Assembly (NCBI RefSeq): GCF_947623445.1
Contig: NC_135246.1
Location: forward strand, 15,483,856-15,547,855
Source of the DNA: Clavelina lepadiformis
Taxonomy: Eukaryota > Chordata > Ascidiacea > Aplousobranchia > Clavelinidae
Direction: 5' to 3'
DNA length: 64,000 nucleotides
Position 1 is the stretch's first letter; the number at the start of each line of letters is the position of its first letter. A program made the translations under genes and the position numbers. This document shows, in pieces, positions 12,090 through 24,301 of the stretch. A model generated the notes under the pieces. That model made no database searches and was not told where the DNA came from. It saw only the letters and a program-made list of their open reading frames with translations.

Positions 12090-12587
12090 TCAACGTCTGC
12101 AAGGTCTTCGATACAACAGACCGAGCGAAAAAGTAAATATAATAACAATGAAAGTTAAAACGAAAATGGCCGAAAAATAAACCTCTTTCATTTTAACCTC
12201 GTCGAGCATTTGAGCAAACATTTGACATGTCTCCTTTCTCTTTTTGTGTGTAAGCTCTGACTCGACTATAAACACTAAAAGTTTTACCTTCCCAATTCCA
12301 ATTGCTGCTTGCTGTTTTCTGACCATATTGAACCACGCATTTCAACATGCTTGTACAGCAAAGTGAGGTAGCTTGCTCGAGAGCAGCAGCACTTCCGGCA
12401 AAGATTTGTGATACGCAAAATCAGTTTGCGTGTGGCCCTTCAGCACTGTTCTTCGGCATGGGATAAAAAAGTAGCCAAAACTGTACTGCTTTGGAAACGC
12501 TATTGTTGCGTGGTTTGTATTGGAGACTTCCTTACTTGAATTACCGGAAGCAACTCTGTTGAAGTATAACTTCGTATTTTCCAACAT
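12090..12587 (-). CDS. Candidate small tail-anchored membrane protein (two exons)
   Basis: Exon 12587-12536 (ATG, donor GTAAGG) joins exon 12265-12090 (acceptor TATAG) in matching phase 1, giving 75 aa. The amino half is hydrophilic and basic (SELTHKKRKETCQMF). The C-terminal third is one strong hydrophobic helix, VYFSAIFVLTFIVIIFTFSL, followed by LLYRRPCRR, the layout of a tail-anchored or type II single-pass protein. It lies between FOXRED2 and the KLHL gene on the same strand. I do not recognise the sequence. Alternatively these are two unspliced small ORFs (81 and 78 codons, 15 bases apart), or part of a 5' UTR of FOXRED2. Confidence 0.3.
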
Positions 12588-13241
12588 TAACTGTTAGTTT
12601 TATGGTCACTGTAGAAACGGTTTCGTCGTAATTTGCATCACCTCCATTTAAATTACCATACTCTGGTTTAGGATCTAGTCTAGTGTTTCGGAGACCTTTC
12701 TAAATTCTTCCACTTCGTTGTGTCTAACTTTCAGCTTTCATAATCGGCAATACGATCGCAAAGATAGCATATGGCCTTGTATTGCAATTTAAATGCACTT
12801 CGATACAAACGCATCCGTTTCGCACAGCGAATGTAATAGTTTGACAGCGGAATGAAAAACGAGCTAAGAGCCATACGAAGCAAACACAAATTTCCAAGTG
12901 AACAGACTGCGTATTAGAGACAAAAAAGAATTGCCATAGAACACAATGAAACTATTTACAACGAGATAACATAATTCGATCGTAAAAAAGTGAGAACTCG
13001 AACGTGCCCGAAGCGATAATAAACATCGTTTGCAGTTGCAGGGTGACAAAGTAAAACTATATGAAGACGAACACCGTTTCCACATGCGGGTGAAAAACAG
13101 AACTTGTGTTTACGTGATGGTACAGCAATTAGAAGAATGGAAACGAAGTTGGAAGCGAAACTCACAAGTGAATAAAAACATCCAAGCAGCAAGCCGCACT
13201 AACTTGGGTGGTACTGACTACAGACGAAGATCATCAATAGC
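12588..13241. other. Spacer between KLHL gene and small ORF
   Basis: It holds the presumed KLHL 3' UTR on the minus strand. No canonical AATAAA on that strand was spotted and no other gene is recognised. Confidence 0.4.
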
Positions 13242-16200
13242 CTATAGCAGGTTGCGCACATGGACTACAACGGCTCCAGCTCTTCCCGTGTTGAGAGGTG
13301 CGACCTTCGTCCATTCGTTTGATTGCGGGTCGTAGGATTCACACGTTGATAAGTAGGACTGCCCTGAAATAAAAATGTGGCTTGGAAACTTAAAAAAAGA
13401 CGGTTGCAAAATGTAAATAATCTAAAATACTACAGTATTGTTATACACTCCTTAGTGCTTTGCACATGTTAGTTACTCACCATCGTAGCCACCACAAGCA
13501 TACAGGTGTCCACCAAGGACGCAAATACCAACTGCATCCCTTGGGACACTCATGGAAGCCACAATGGTCCACTGGTCAGTCTTGGGACTGTATCTAGAAA
13601 AGAAATTCCGTCGTTATTATTTATCACCACCTATCGATATTGAGCAAAGCTATACTATAGGGCATAGGCATTTACAGTGCCATTAGTAAACTGTAAACAG
13701 AGATATATGGTCCTTACCGTTCCACACTCTCAGACAACTTAGACATCTGGTTACTGGCAGGTGCGTCATGGCCCCCAATTGCATAGAGATGAGCGCCACA
13801 TACACCAACACCGACCCCGCCCCTGCGCTTTGACATGGGGGCACAGTTTGTCCACTTGTTTGTGTGGGGGTCAAAACACTCCACAGAGCGCAGACAGGAA
13901 CTGCCGTCTCTACCACCGACTGCATAAAGCCTACAAAGAGAAAAGATATGTGAACATAAGTATTATTTCAAGGTGTTTATGAAAACTGGTTGAAATTTAA
14001 GATAAGAAAAACGACTGCTCGTTGAACACGTTTGGGGTTGAGAAATAAAAGCAATCGCTCATTGAGTACTGATGTAACGTACCCTTCCATAAACATTCTT
14101 ACTTGTCAAACAAAACTGCGACGCCAACCGTGCTTCTAGATACGGACATGGGTGCAACATAGTTCCACGCTCTTGCTTGCGGGTCCCATCTCTCAACGGT
14201 GTTGAGATAGCTCCAGCCATCATGACCTCCTACGGCATACATGGGGCCACTCAAAACTGCAACTCCTGTAGATTTCAATGGAAGACTTTCAGTCATTTTA
14301 TCATTGCAACATAACTATTGACAAAACCTATTGAAAACTATGTGTACAGACAGCATTAGTTGTCTCAAATTATCACACTGTTTTCAATGTCATTCAAGAA
14401 GCTGCTGATACGAATGTTAAACGTTGCTTGGTAGAACTTGAAACCTGCTGCTCACCCAACCCGTGTCGATGTGTTGCTACAGGAGGCATAACACTCCAGG
14501 TCTTTGTTCTGGAGTTAAAACATTCAACCGAGTTCAGAGTTTTGAGACCATCTCTGCCACCGACAACATATAGCTTGTCTTCCAGAACCGCTACTCCGAA
14601 CTGCAGTCGTCTGCCAGTCATTTGGGCGATCTGGGTCCACTGATTGATGCGGACATCATAACGTTCAATGCTGGTCGCACCTGTGTTTTTAAATTGACTT
14701 TATTATTGCACTGTAAAGCTAAAACTTGGTGATGATTTAGAATAGCTGAACTGTAATGTTTTAGTCCTTTTCAAACATCTGTCGTGAATTTAGCTATGTC
14801 TAAATGATAAGCTATTACTATTAACTTATTAGCACAATTTTGAGTACAACTGTGATGCTTGTTAAACACAATGGAAACTCTCAATTCAATGCGGTTGAAT
14901 CATAATTCATAACCTAAGCGGTGATAATTAAACCTCAGTGAGTTAGTGAACCCATGTGAAAACTGTGACTCAAAGTAGTCTAAGTCTAAGTAGTCCAAGT
15001 ACTAATGCTTAGCACATAGTGGTAACAAGTAGTTCTATGTTGTCGTTAATTTTTTGAAAAAAAACCTTAAGTACACAACATATCCGATTACACTTTGATC
15101 AAACAAAATCATTAAAACATTATATATATAATATATACATCGTTTTAAACCAACATGCTAAGCATTAAACTGTATTTAATGTCATATCTGTAAACTACTA
15201 TTCCAGTGTATTTACCAATTACACAACATGGTGATAAATTTTACCAGGTTTACATTAAATCTGAGCAGGCACACCTTTAGACAGAAACAAATTAAGCAAA
15301 GATACATTTTGATCCCTAAGACAAAAACGGGACATAGTACTTAGGAAAACGATTAGCAAGTGCAATGTGGTCACACACACACATAAATATGTTATCTCCA
15401 TCTACAACATCACGTTCAAATGAACTGTGAACAATATATCAAAGTTTCCTTTAAATGAAGCAGTAATTTCTGTGTTATATGACTCATAACAGAACACTGT
15501 AATACTAATGAACGAAAACAGCTGCACGGCATGCAGTCAGGTTCAGGTTGGTGACATGCTCCATCCACTTGTCACACATACAAACACTTACATGAGAATC
15601 CAGCTGGTGGTGCAAAAAGCAATTAGTTAATCAACAAGGCTAAAATGTAGAAAGAAACAGCAGCAGCAAGACCTGTTCTCCAGCTGAATACCAATAAATT
15701 ATTTTACTGTGTTGCTTTACACAGGTCAAGAAGCCAAGTTTAGTCTGATATGAACAATGAACAAAGTGAAACAAACACATGGGAAGGAAAGGTAATAAGT
15801 GCCAAGCAACCTAGGGATGAAGATTCTCGCATTGCCATCGAAAGACTTCCATTTAGTCAGATAGTTTAACTTACATCGCTGATAATTTCATTAAAACTAA
15901 ATACATAAAACAAAAACCATACTGTCAGACATAATGAACCATCAGTATAAATTTTAAACAACCAAATCAATTCTAATGAGATTGGAAAAGATGCTGTGGT
16001 TAAATAGGGGAAGCTTTGCAAAAGGGCGATGTATGAAATTGAAACCTTGCCCTGCACATCGACATCCACTGCACTATCATAGTAAGTAAATGATCGTTTT
16101 TTAATCAAAAATAATGAAAAAAAATTTTTAATTACCTTTTGAATTAAGCTATTGGGTATACCCTTTGGATTTCTTTATTATCTTGAAAGATAATGCACAA

Positions 16201-17972
16201 TTACAGTATATACCTTTGGAATTGTCCATACCACCAATGGCATATAGATGACCCATCGTTGATTTTCTTGGTGGTTTTAAACAAGGACGCCTCGCAGGAA
16301 GCATATGGTAACTCATTGCAGCAATAATCTGGTGTTCACATGGTAAGTTCTGGTTAATTAGGGAATTTGTCTGTACTCTATCAGCAAGAAACTGCAACAG
16401 AAAAAAAAAACAGAAACTAAGCAGAAGTTGCAGTACACACCAACCATGCAGAAACATTCTCTGGGCATATAATACTCTAGCAAGATCCTTTTTACGTCTG
16501 AAATGGGAAAAAGCCATAAAAATACTGTTTAATGACCGCATGACTCACTTCTTTGCTCATGTGAGTTAGTCGAATGTGTGACAGCAACTCAGGCATGTGC
16601 TGTTTTCGCTCTGCTTCTGAATGCTTCACCCAGATAAGTAAGGCTTCAAATAGAGTCATTTCGCTTGGAACATTAACATCATCGCTTCCCACTAACTCAC
16701 ATACCTGGACATCAGTAAAACAGCATTATGCAATGTTTATCCAGATGAAGTCATTATATTATATTCTACAGACATTAAACATTGACCACCATGACAGAAT
16801 AAATTCATTACTGGTAACTAACAACGACGATAATGGAAAGTCGTGCACCTGATTAAAGTGAAGCATAACAAACTCCTGATTTCGCATGACATCAGTGAAA
16901 TGCTCCTAAAATGTTGAAATAAAATACTGCAAATCATAGATCATAAACATTATGCCTAGAGTAGTCTATATACAGAGTCTAAAAATCACATCTTGTTTAA
17001 TGTAGAGTAAACATCTGGATAAAAAGTTTTGTCTGGTTGCATGGAACACAAATGATAAAGAACTACAAACCATGGTATACACGTGAGCTTCTTTGTAAAG
17101 GCGATGACAGCTTTGTAGATCTGCAAATGCTCGTATCCCAAGACAGTTTGACGGATGAAGTTGTTTCATCAAAAAGTTACAGCCAGCATCAACAACTGGA
17201 TGCAGTTGCAACATATTGGCAGTTGATAGAACTCTCTCCACATTTTCTTCACTCATTTCCAGTCTTCCTGATTCAGGAAAAAAAGCAAAAAAATAATTCA
17301 AGTAAAATATACAAGGTATTTGTTTATCTTCGCACTTGGCTCCAAGAAAATGTCTAAAAATACTAATTCTGTTTACCGCATTCTACCTGTGTACATATAT
17401 GAAATGATCTTTTCAAGAGCATCTGCATCAACATCACTGATTGTCACTTCTTCTTCATGAGACTCTCGCACATCATTGTTGAACATTGCCTTAAAGTAGT
17501 CGGATACCGATGACAAAACCAAGCGATGTGCAGGTATCCGCTTTGGCCCAGCTGCATAAAATAAAGATGTGATACACCGATTTATCCACTCCATTGCCTT
17601 AAGCTACTCAGTGAAACTGATATGCATTGCATCATGAAAAAGTAATTTGCCATAAGTTAGAAAAATCAGAAGTGCTCAGACATTCCTGTTTCAAAATAAG
17701 TTTAATTTTGGCAGTTTCAATAATGCAATGAAAACACAACCCAATACTCGCTTGTAAAAACATCATACCTAAATACCTAATAACATTTCCTAAACATGCT
17801 TACAAATACACAACTTGGAAACACGTAAACAACACTTGGCTTGAAGTGTGTATCCACCTTTAAACTTACCAATAATGACAACATCACATAGTTGCTGGTT
17901 TTGCAAATGTTCTTGTATTTTTTTCATTGTGCATGACGCATGATTGAGATAAATAAAATCACTGCCATCCAT
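13242..17972 (-). CDS. KLHL5: Kelch-like BTB-BACK-Kelch protein of the KLHL1/4/5 group
   Basis: Eleven exons in transcript order: 17972-17870, 17551-17387, 17267-17071, 16905-16849, 16704-16549, 16391-16214, 14680-14456, 14265-14103, 13930-13718, 13593-13481 and 13363-13242. They give 563 aa. The BTB domain (about residues 15-130) has QLCDVVI and [20 protein letters not shown]. The BACK domain has [21 protein letters not shown] and [20 protein letters not shown]. Six Kelch repeats follow, including [20 protein letters not shown] and [20 protein letters not shown]. The repeats match KLHL5, KLHL4 and KLHL1 far better than other KLHLs. Such proteins are CUL3 ubiquitin-ligase substrate adaptors, often actin-associated. 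The model starts just before BTB at an ATG with an upstream in-frame stop, so the long variable N-terminus of vertebrate members is absent or in unseen 5' exons. The 1.5-kb intron 6 is the longest. Confidence 0.93.
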
Positions 17973-18250
17973 TTCCAATAACGTCTACTCCGTTAACAGA
18001 TTAGAACATAAGCAGAAAGAACATCAGCCAATATCTGACATAAATAGACCATTTCAATGGCACCAGTGCAGTTCACATACTGGGATTAACAACCTTTAAC
18101 CGACAAAACAATATATTTTAACAAAAAGATATTCTGTACAAACATAACAAATTTAATTTGACAAACTAATACACAATACATGGAAATTTACAATCCCAGA
18201 TTAAGATTATGTGACATAGTTTAAATCTTATGATAAGATTCACAGATGCT

Positions 18251-18395
18251 CCAACTGGCTCGGTGTGGTTGGTGTGCCTGACTCGTAAATTTGTGAGCCA
18301 GGTTAAATTCCCAGTTGTGCTACCATTGCAATACCCTTAAGCAAGGTACGACTGACGCTTGCTTCTGTTCAGCGGTCCAAGTGAACAGCTCCAAA
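18251..18395 (+). repeat. tRNA-derived SINE copy
   Basis: It has a tRNA-like head with an A-box-like CGGTGTGGTTGG and a B-box-like GGTTAAATTCC (18301). The body, CCCTTAAGCAAGGTACGACT then GCTTGCTTCTGTTCAG, aligns with the body of the copy at 4409. The ends are approximate. Confidence 0.6.
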
Positions 18396-18659
18396 TTCTC
18401 CAAATTTTCGCCAAAAGCGCGGTGGAGACAAAAAATCAAGTCAGTTGTTACTAACACGGGTAAATGAACAGGAAAAAGTGACAAAACCGAAAAGGCTGAA
18501 ACTAAAGCATGCTCAAGAGAAATAACTTTGACATTTGCTGGTAACAACTAGCACGACTACTAAACCTATAATTAGTTAAATCCATAAAACATTAATTTGA
18601 AAAAGCGAAAATTAAGCAGACAAGCAGGTCGTGTGTTCAAGCAGCTGATGAATGAAAAT

Positions 18660-18800
18660 TGTTTCAGTGCTGTACATCAATGGATGGGAAAAGCAACCCA
18701 TCGTAGCAGAAACCCCATCCTGGGCAAGAGCCCGGTTTCTGGTGGCCATAGCACTAAGGAAGGGCGTTGTTGATTAGCCCGAGTTTGTACAGCAAGAATG
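18660..18800. repeat. GC-richer interspersed-repeat fragment bounded by GCTGTACA / TGTACAGC
   Basis: GCTGTACA near 18670 and its inverse TGTACAGC near 18788 frame about 120 bases that are markedly GC-richer than the surroundings (CAACCCATCGTAGCAGAAAC, GGGCAAGAGCCCGG). Base composition and inverted ends suggest a repeat or SINE body downstream of the tRNA-like copy at 18251. The family is not recognised. Confidence 0.35.
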
Positions 18801-18925
18801 CACACCAATGCTAATCTTAGGAAGATGTAATCGACTTCTGTTTCCAGTTGCTGAATCATACAACCGTAACCTGCAGGTTTTACTGATGGGTTTATAATTC
18901 TCGTTTTACACAGGGGAAGAAAGCA

Positions 18926-18998
18926 ATGTGGTTGCGTAGTGGTTAATGATGGGGCTCGTATGTTGGAGACTTCTGGTTTAAATCTTGCTATTGTTTGA
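18926..18998 (+). repeat. tRNA-like SINE head
   Basis: TGTGGTTGCGTAGTGGTTAA resembles an A box, and GGTTTAAATCT about 50 bases on resembles a B box. A T-rich tract follows. It looks like a second, decayed tRNA-derived insertion 0.6 kb from the one at 18251. No anticodon stem could be verified, so it is not called as a tRNA gene. Confidence 0.45.
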
Positions 18999-20238
18999 TT
19001 TTTTTTGTCCGAATTTATTTTTGATCTAATTTAGTCTTGAGAGGTGAGAGTTTGGTCAAGAGGGGATTAGCTTTAAATTAATTAAGACTTTGGAAAAAAC
19101 AATGTAATTTTAAGTTGAAAAATAGCATTTATTTCAATTTGCAGCTAGTAATTTGCAGTAATTTGTATAATGCAGTCTAGCTTAGTAATTTAATTATAAA
19201 AAGTGAGAGTTTGGTTCAGAAGGGATTAGTTTTTAGCTAATTTACAATTTAGAAAAATTAGTAGGTTGTTTTAAGTTCAAAATTAGCATACATTTTAATC
19301 CACTGACTATAGCTTAATTGTTGTTTATTGTGTTCATATTTTCCTACTTTGGTAAACGACAGCCAGTAAAATAAGTGTCTACTTCACTGGCTGCCATTTA
19401 GCATGGTAAGAAAATATCAACTGTGTACCCGGCTAGCCGTTCACCAAATTAGCTTTTTCCAAATTCGGTAACAATTTGTCTTGATATACTGTATACAATA
19501 TATAGCCTATTAATTTTTATTATTGTCTGAGGGAGAACAAAAAATAAAATGCTAACCACTATAGTATGATGAAATAACAAAACGACAAGCAAACAATGAG
19601 TGGGAAAAAGCAGTAAAACCCAAGGGCTTAAACATACAAGGTACCAAAATGATAAAAATGAATAATGGTTAGCACAACCACCAAATCCAAGAAAACTTTC
19701 GGAGATATTATCATAACTTACATTATAAAAATTTAGAGAAATACACCTCAAACATACAATTCGTAACTACAATGTATTACTGCATGTCTGCATCTGCATC
19801 AGAAATACATGTCTGCATGATACAAAAATTTTGCATAAGATAAACGAGTAAGATTATGAAGATTCCTTAAATTAAGCCTGGCAGCCAATTTGAAGTTTAA
19901 GTCAAATTTAATTTTTATCATGGCAAATTTTTTGCCATCATAAATCAGATGAAATAAACTAATGCTTGGAAAAGCTAGCTTCAGTTATTAAAAGTTAACT
20001 CTGATTGCTTTTTCTTTTTATACTGCGTAACCCGATTGAAATTAAAATGACTGTATTGATGTTTTTCAGTACAGTACCTCTCGATTCCTAAGGTCCCATT
20101 TGTTTACCTATTGGATTCTTGTTGAAGACGTATTTTCATTGTTGAAATTTAGTGTTCAAACGTTGCATTGGTCCAACCGTAGAGTGAGAAAAACGAAAAT
20201 GGTTCAACATAGGGCAACAAACTGTTTAACATTTTCTT

Positions 20239-20430
20239 TTATAATCGAGATATAGTTGGTTCATGTTGAACTCCAGCTGGTGTTATGTCTATGACCGAAC
20301 GGGGTTTGATTATGGCGAATCTTCTGGGGTCTGATAGGAAGTATCGATCGTTATCTTTCTTGTCTAATCCCGCCAAACACAAAGGTTTCAATTCGTCACA
20401 TGTCATGTGCGGATGTGACCCATACTTCAA
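20239..20430 (-). CDS. Unassigned possible exon
   Basis: An open frame of about 60 codons on the minus strand follows an AG (TTTTTGAAG) and ends in TAA. It encodes HPHMTCDELKPLCLAGLD, then DNDRYFLSDPRRFAIIKPRS and VIDITPAGVQHEPTISRL. The composition is protein-like (balanced, few low-complexity runs), unlike most open frames here. It has no ATG at its start, so it would be a terminal exon. No partner exon was found upstream and the family is not recognised. Confidence 0.25.
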   Translation of the reverse strand: MKYGSHPHMTCDELKPLCLAGLDKKDNDRYFLSDPRRFAIIKPRSVIDITPAGVQHEPTISRL

Positions 20431-21980
20431 AAATTAAGTAAAATGTTTGATTTGATCTGGTATTTTGCGTCGCCATAATCACAAGTGCGTTTCATTAAAA
20501 CTGTTTTCTACGCCGATCACGCGCAGAGTGACGTAGCAATTTGTCATCACATCACGTGAATTTTATTTCTAGTGATTGTATGCTTGGTTGATCAATAATG
20601 TTTATTTTCCGTACGAAACAGTTAGGCCTAGTTGCGAAAAGTTGGTCTGGTGGGGTGTCTTGTACTTTTGTACCGATTTGAAGGCCGAATGGAAAGGAGT
20701 TCTGAGATAATAGAAAAGAAATTATTACGTAGTAACCCTCAGTACTCGATCCTGATATTTGAGAGTAAAACTAAAAAAGACCATCAGGCTGGTGGCTAGG
20801 CCTGCTGGTTAGTTCATCTTCAACTGAGAGTGCATGAGCGTACCTTCGGCTCTATCACATTTGTCGGTGTGCTAACTTAAGCTTTAATGGTTCTTTAGTT
20901 TCAGTTAGGTAACTTCCTGTTTGCTGTGCTACACAGAATATTATTTTATTAACAAAGTTTCCCCCGGAAGAAATGGTATGTCAGTATAAGTTTTATCTAT
21001 CACATTTTCATAGTAAACCTCATAAAGCAAGCTGATGTCGAGTTAATAAAAGTTAACCCTTAGAATGCTATCGTTTTGATACAAGATACAGTATATTCTG
21101 CTTTTTTAGTTAAAACCTTTTAGTTACAGCGTTTATTTGTGAAAAATATGTGGTCTGTTTTTGCACTTCCATATATCCAGATTGAGTATTTAGAAATTAT
21201 TACAAGTGCAGGATTACAATGAACCCGGAATATGGAAGCTATATTAAACATACATCTGATATCTTAGGTGTGTATGTATTCACTTTTTTGACCTTCAAAA
21301 TGTCGGGGTAAATTGCCATGACAATTTATGTTGGACTGACAAGTTTTTACACTATTCCAGTATAGGCTCATAGTGGAAGTGTGGCACAACCACGTATTAC
21401 ACTCAACTTATACACTTACTTATACTTGTAAACTACCTGCACACCAAACTGTTACACCCTCCTCATACCAATTTATAGAAGGCAAGCCAGGCAAAATCGG
21501 TTGTTTGTTCACCAATTTAAAATAAGTAAACAGAGAACTGAAGCTTCATTGCATGCCCTATTAGAAAGTTTGCATTTAGTCCATCTGGTATATTCGCTAA
21601 TAAATTTGCCACCAAAGTTTGTGCCACACCAACATCTACAAGTTTAAAAATATGAACAAAATGCTGATTCTATTGGCACATACGCCAACTTGTTGTGTAG
21701 AAGACATTCGACACATCATACCAACTTTCCTGTAGGGAGTGCATGCCATTGCACCAAAATATGAGTCTTTGCACCCATGTTTTCTCGTTGAAAACTGCAT
21801 GACTTAGCAGTCGGGGTATAGGTTACAAGCAGAATTAAAAATTAGCAATTTGGGAATGGCCCATAAGCTGACCTGTGTTCTGTCATTGTGCATGTTTTGC
21901 ATCTTCAAGGAATTGGCAGCTTTTGTTATCCAGTTAGTCCAGGCAGTTGGTTATCCATTAAATGTAATTTTGCTTCTCAG
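20431..21980. other. Intergenic, no gene recognised
   Basis: AT-rich with short open frames only. No exon with consistent splice sites was found on either strand. Confidence 0.4.
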
Positions 21981-22342
21981 CATAGCTGGGCAACGCTCTT
22001 TTCAAAAGAGCGTTGCTCCTGTTCCTTGCCAAAAATAAGAGTGTTACTCCTCGCTAAGAAAAGAGCGCTCTTTTTGCCACTCCCGCTCTTTTTAGCAAAT
22101 CAAAGGTATGTGCCCTATTATCACCATCTTCACGTCAGGTGGTTACATGTAAATTGCCTTAAGTTAGTCTCAAAAATGTCTTCCTTTATTCACAGCTTAA
22201 AATTAGTCTCACAGCAGTCAAAAAATATTTAGATTTCCAATTTAATTTCATTTTTTATGAAACTTCCAAAGTGTTGTTTGTGAAAAAGAAAGAGCGGCAA
22301 TCGGATAGTCGTAAAATAGGAGCACGTTCGTGCCCATCTCTG
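21981..22342. mobile_element. hAT MITE with internal palindrome
   Basis: The ends CATAGCTGGGCAACG and (inverted) CAGAGATGGGCACGAACG are flanked by CTTCTCAG (21973-21980) and CTTATCAG (22343-22350), an 8-bp duplication with one mismatch. The interior has several GCTCTTTT blocks and the perfect palindrome at 21990-22016. A related end (CAGAGATGCACGA...) occurs at 45506. Confidence 0.7.
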
Positions 22343-22642
22343 CTTATCAGTAATGGTAGTTCTGCAGTTAATAAGCAAAACATAGCCTAAATGAAGTCTT
22401 ATTTGTGTTATAACATGCAAGTTATTAGCATAGTGGTATTGTTGGGTTTATTAAAGTTGCACTGTCAGTGTCTTTTGTACTTGACATTAACCTTAAGGCT
22501 TGCAGCTTGAATTATGCAGTATAAATTTATAGTGCTAGTTCTTTCTTCAAGCACATTTACACTTTTTTGATTTCTGTTATCAAGTCGAAAGAAAATTCCT
22601 TGTAAATCTTTTTGTGTTATAATTTGTTTTCACTGCTTCAAA

Positions 22643-24301
22643 ATGGATCGCATTTTTGGAAGATCAAAAGCGAAACAACCACCTCCTAATCTTACAGATT
22701 GTATTTCTGGTGTAAGTTATTAAATAATATTTTACAGACTGCGTGTGGATATTTTCTTGAAATTTGTTTTTTATTGGTAATATTCACTGATTTTATTGGC
22801 AGATTGATGATAGAACTGACTCTGTTGAGAAGAAAGTCGCAAAACTTGATGCAGATCTTCTTAAATACAAGAATCAGATGAAGAAAATGCGTAACGGTCC
22901 CGCCAAAAATGCAGTGAAGCAGAAAGCTCTTATGGTTCTGCGACAGAAGAAGAGGCAAGCTCAGGCCTTTGAATTATCTCTAATCTAGATTTTATAGATA
23001 ACATTCAAATTTAGCATTTAGGTGTAAATATTGTACTTCATGAAATGGAATAAGATTAATGGGATAATAACTTACTTGCAAGTTGTTAATGTCTTGAAAA
23101 CATTAAGGTATGAGTCGCAAAGGGACAACATGATGCAACAGAGTTTCAACATGGAACAAACTAACTACTCCATACAAACAATGAAAGATACTCAGACTAC
23201 AGTGGCTGCTATGAAGACGGGTCTTAAACAGATGAAGAAAGAACATAAGAAAATTGATATTAATAAAATTGAAGTATGATTACCATGAAACATGTAACTA
23301 GTGAATTGTAATAGTTTGAATTCAAGTGTGTGTATCTGTAAACTAAATAGCCTTGTTCTAAACAACTAAATATATAAACAACCAAACCATGTTCCTTATT
23401 TGCATAGCGTTTTGTTATTAGCTGAGCGTTGAAAACTACAACTCCATGAAATTGTATTTTGGAGTAATTAAATCTCATAAGTGATATCCTATTTCAAATA
23501 AATATGATGTGTTGGTAGTAGATCACTTTGCTTCGTTTCAGGACTTGCAAGATGATATGGAAGATATGCTGGAGATGGCAGACGAAGTACAAGATGCACT
23601 TGGTAGATCATATGGGATGCCAGATCTTGATGAAGCTGATCTTGATGCTGGTGAGTTGTCACTGTATGGGAAGATTTTATGTTGCTTTGTAGCGACCTGC
23701 TATACGTTGGAGAACCTCACATAATGACAAATAACTTGCAGCATTTGAATGTATAATATTTCCCAAATAGACAGAGATAAATTGTGTATGCTAATCATAA
23801 TAACCTTAACAGTAGATTAACCAACCTTCGCAAGTAACCTTACGGAGTGCTTTTCTTCATTTTTAAGGAACTTATAGTTGTCAGGATTTTTGTCAGTGAC
23901 TTTTAATGTGCATAAAGTTATTGGTTTGGGCAGTCAACAGGGTTGATATGGCCAATGTGTATTTTGCACTGATTTTGTTTAGAAACATTTAAGTTTCCAC
24001 TCAATATACAAAGGTTGTCATTTTTTCAGAATTGGATGCTCTTGGTGATGATATGTTTGAAGATTCAATGCTTGATGATGAAGTTGCTGCTCCTAACGCT
24101 CCATCCAATGAACTTGGGGAATCCCTTCCTGCCAACCAGGTTCAACCAAATTCAAAATTAATTGCTAAAAGTACCAAATGCCAACAGCCCAACCCTTTCT
24201 CAGTGAGGCTGTGATTTTTAAGCTGTATGTTTCATTAATGATTTTGCTTTTAGGAAGGAGTGGCGGTTGATGAATTTGGGTTACCACAACTTCCTGCATG
24301 A
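22643..24301 (+). CDS. CHMP5: Charged multivesicular body protein 5 (ESCRT-III)
   Basis: Exons 22643-22711, 22803-22954, 23108-23273, 23542-23650, 24030-24139 and 24254-24301 give 217 aa (human CHMP5 is 219). It begins [20 protein letters not shown], like vertebrate CHMP5. Coiled-coil helices follow: [60 protein letters not shown]. An acidic tail ([17 protein letters not shown]) ends in [15 protein letters not shown]5 is the Snf7-family subunit that binds LIP5/VTA1 and regulates VPS4 at late endosomes. The intron after exon 2 has a GC donor (AAGAG|GCAAGC) with a normal AG acceptor; no GT nearby restores the conserved [10 protein letters not shown] junction. Confidence 0.96.

Larger units (their letters stand above)
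17973..20230. other. Gene-poor, repeat-bearing stretch
   Basis: No recognised gene. It contains the SINE copies and repeat fragment listed separately, and an AT-rich region at 19.0-20.0 kb in which the phrase GAGAGTTTGGT...AGGGGATTAG occurs twice (near 19050 and 19206), suggesting a small local duplication. Confidence 0.4.

Noticed and set aside
18926-18998. tRNA gene
   Set aside because: Box A and box B resemblance is present, but a complete cloverleaf with acceptor stem and anticodon could not be drawn. Nearby SINE copies make a SINE head more likely.
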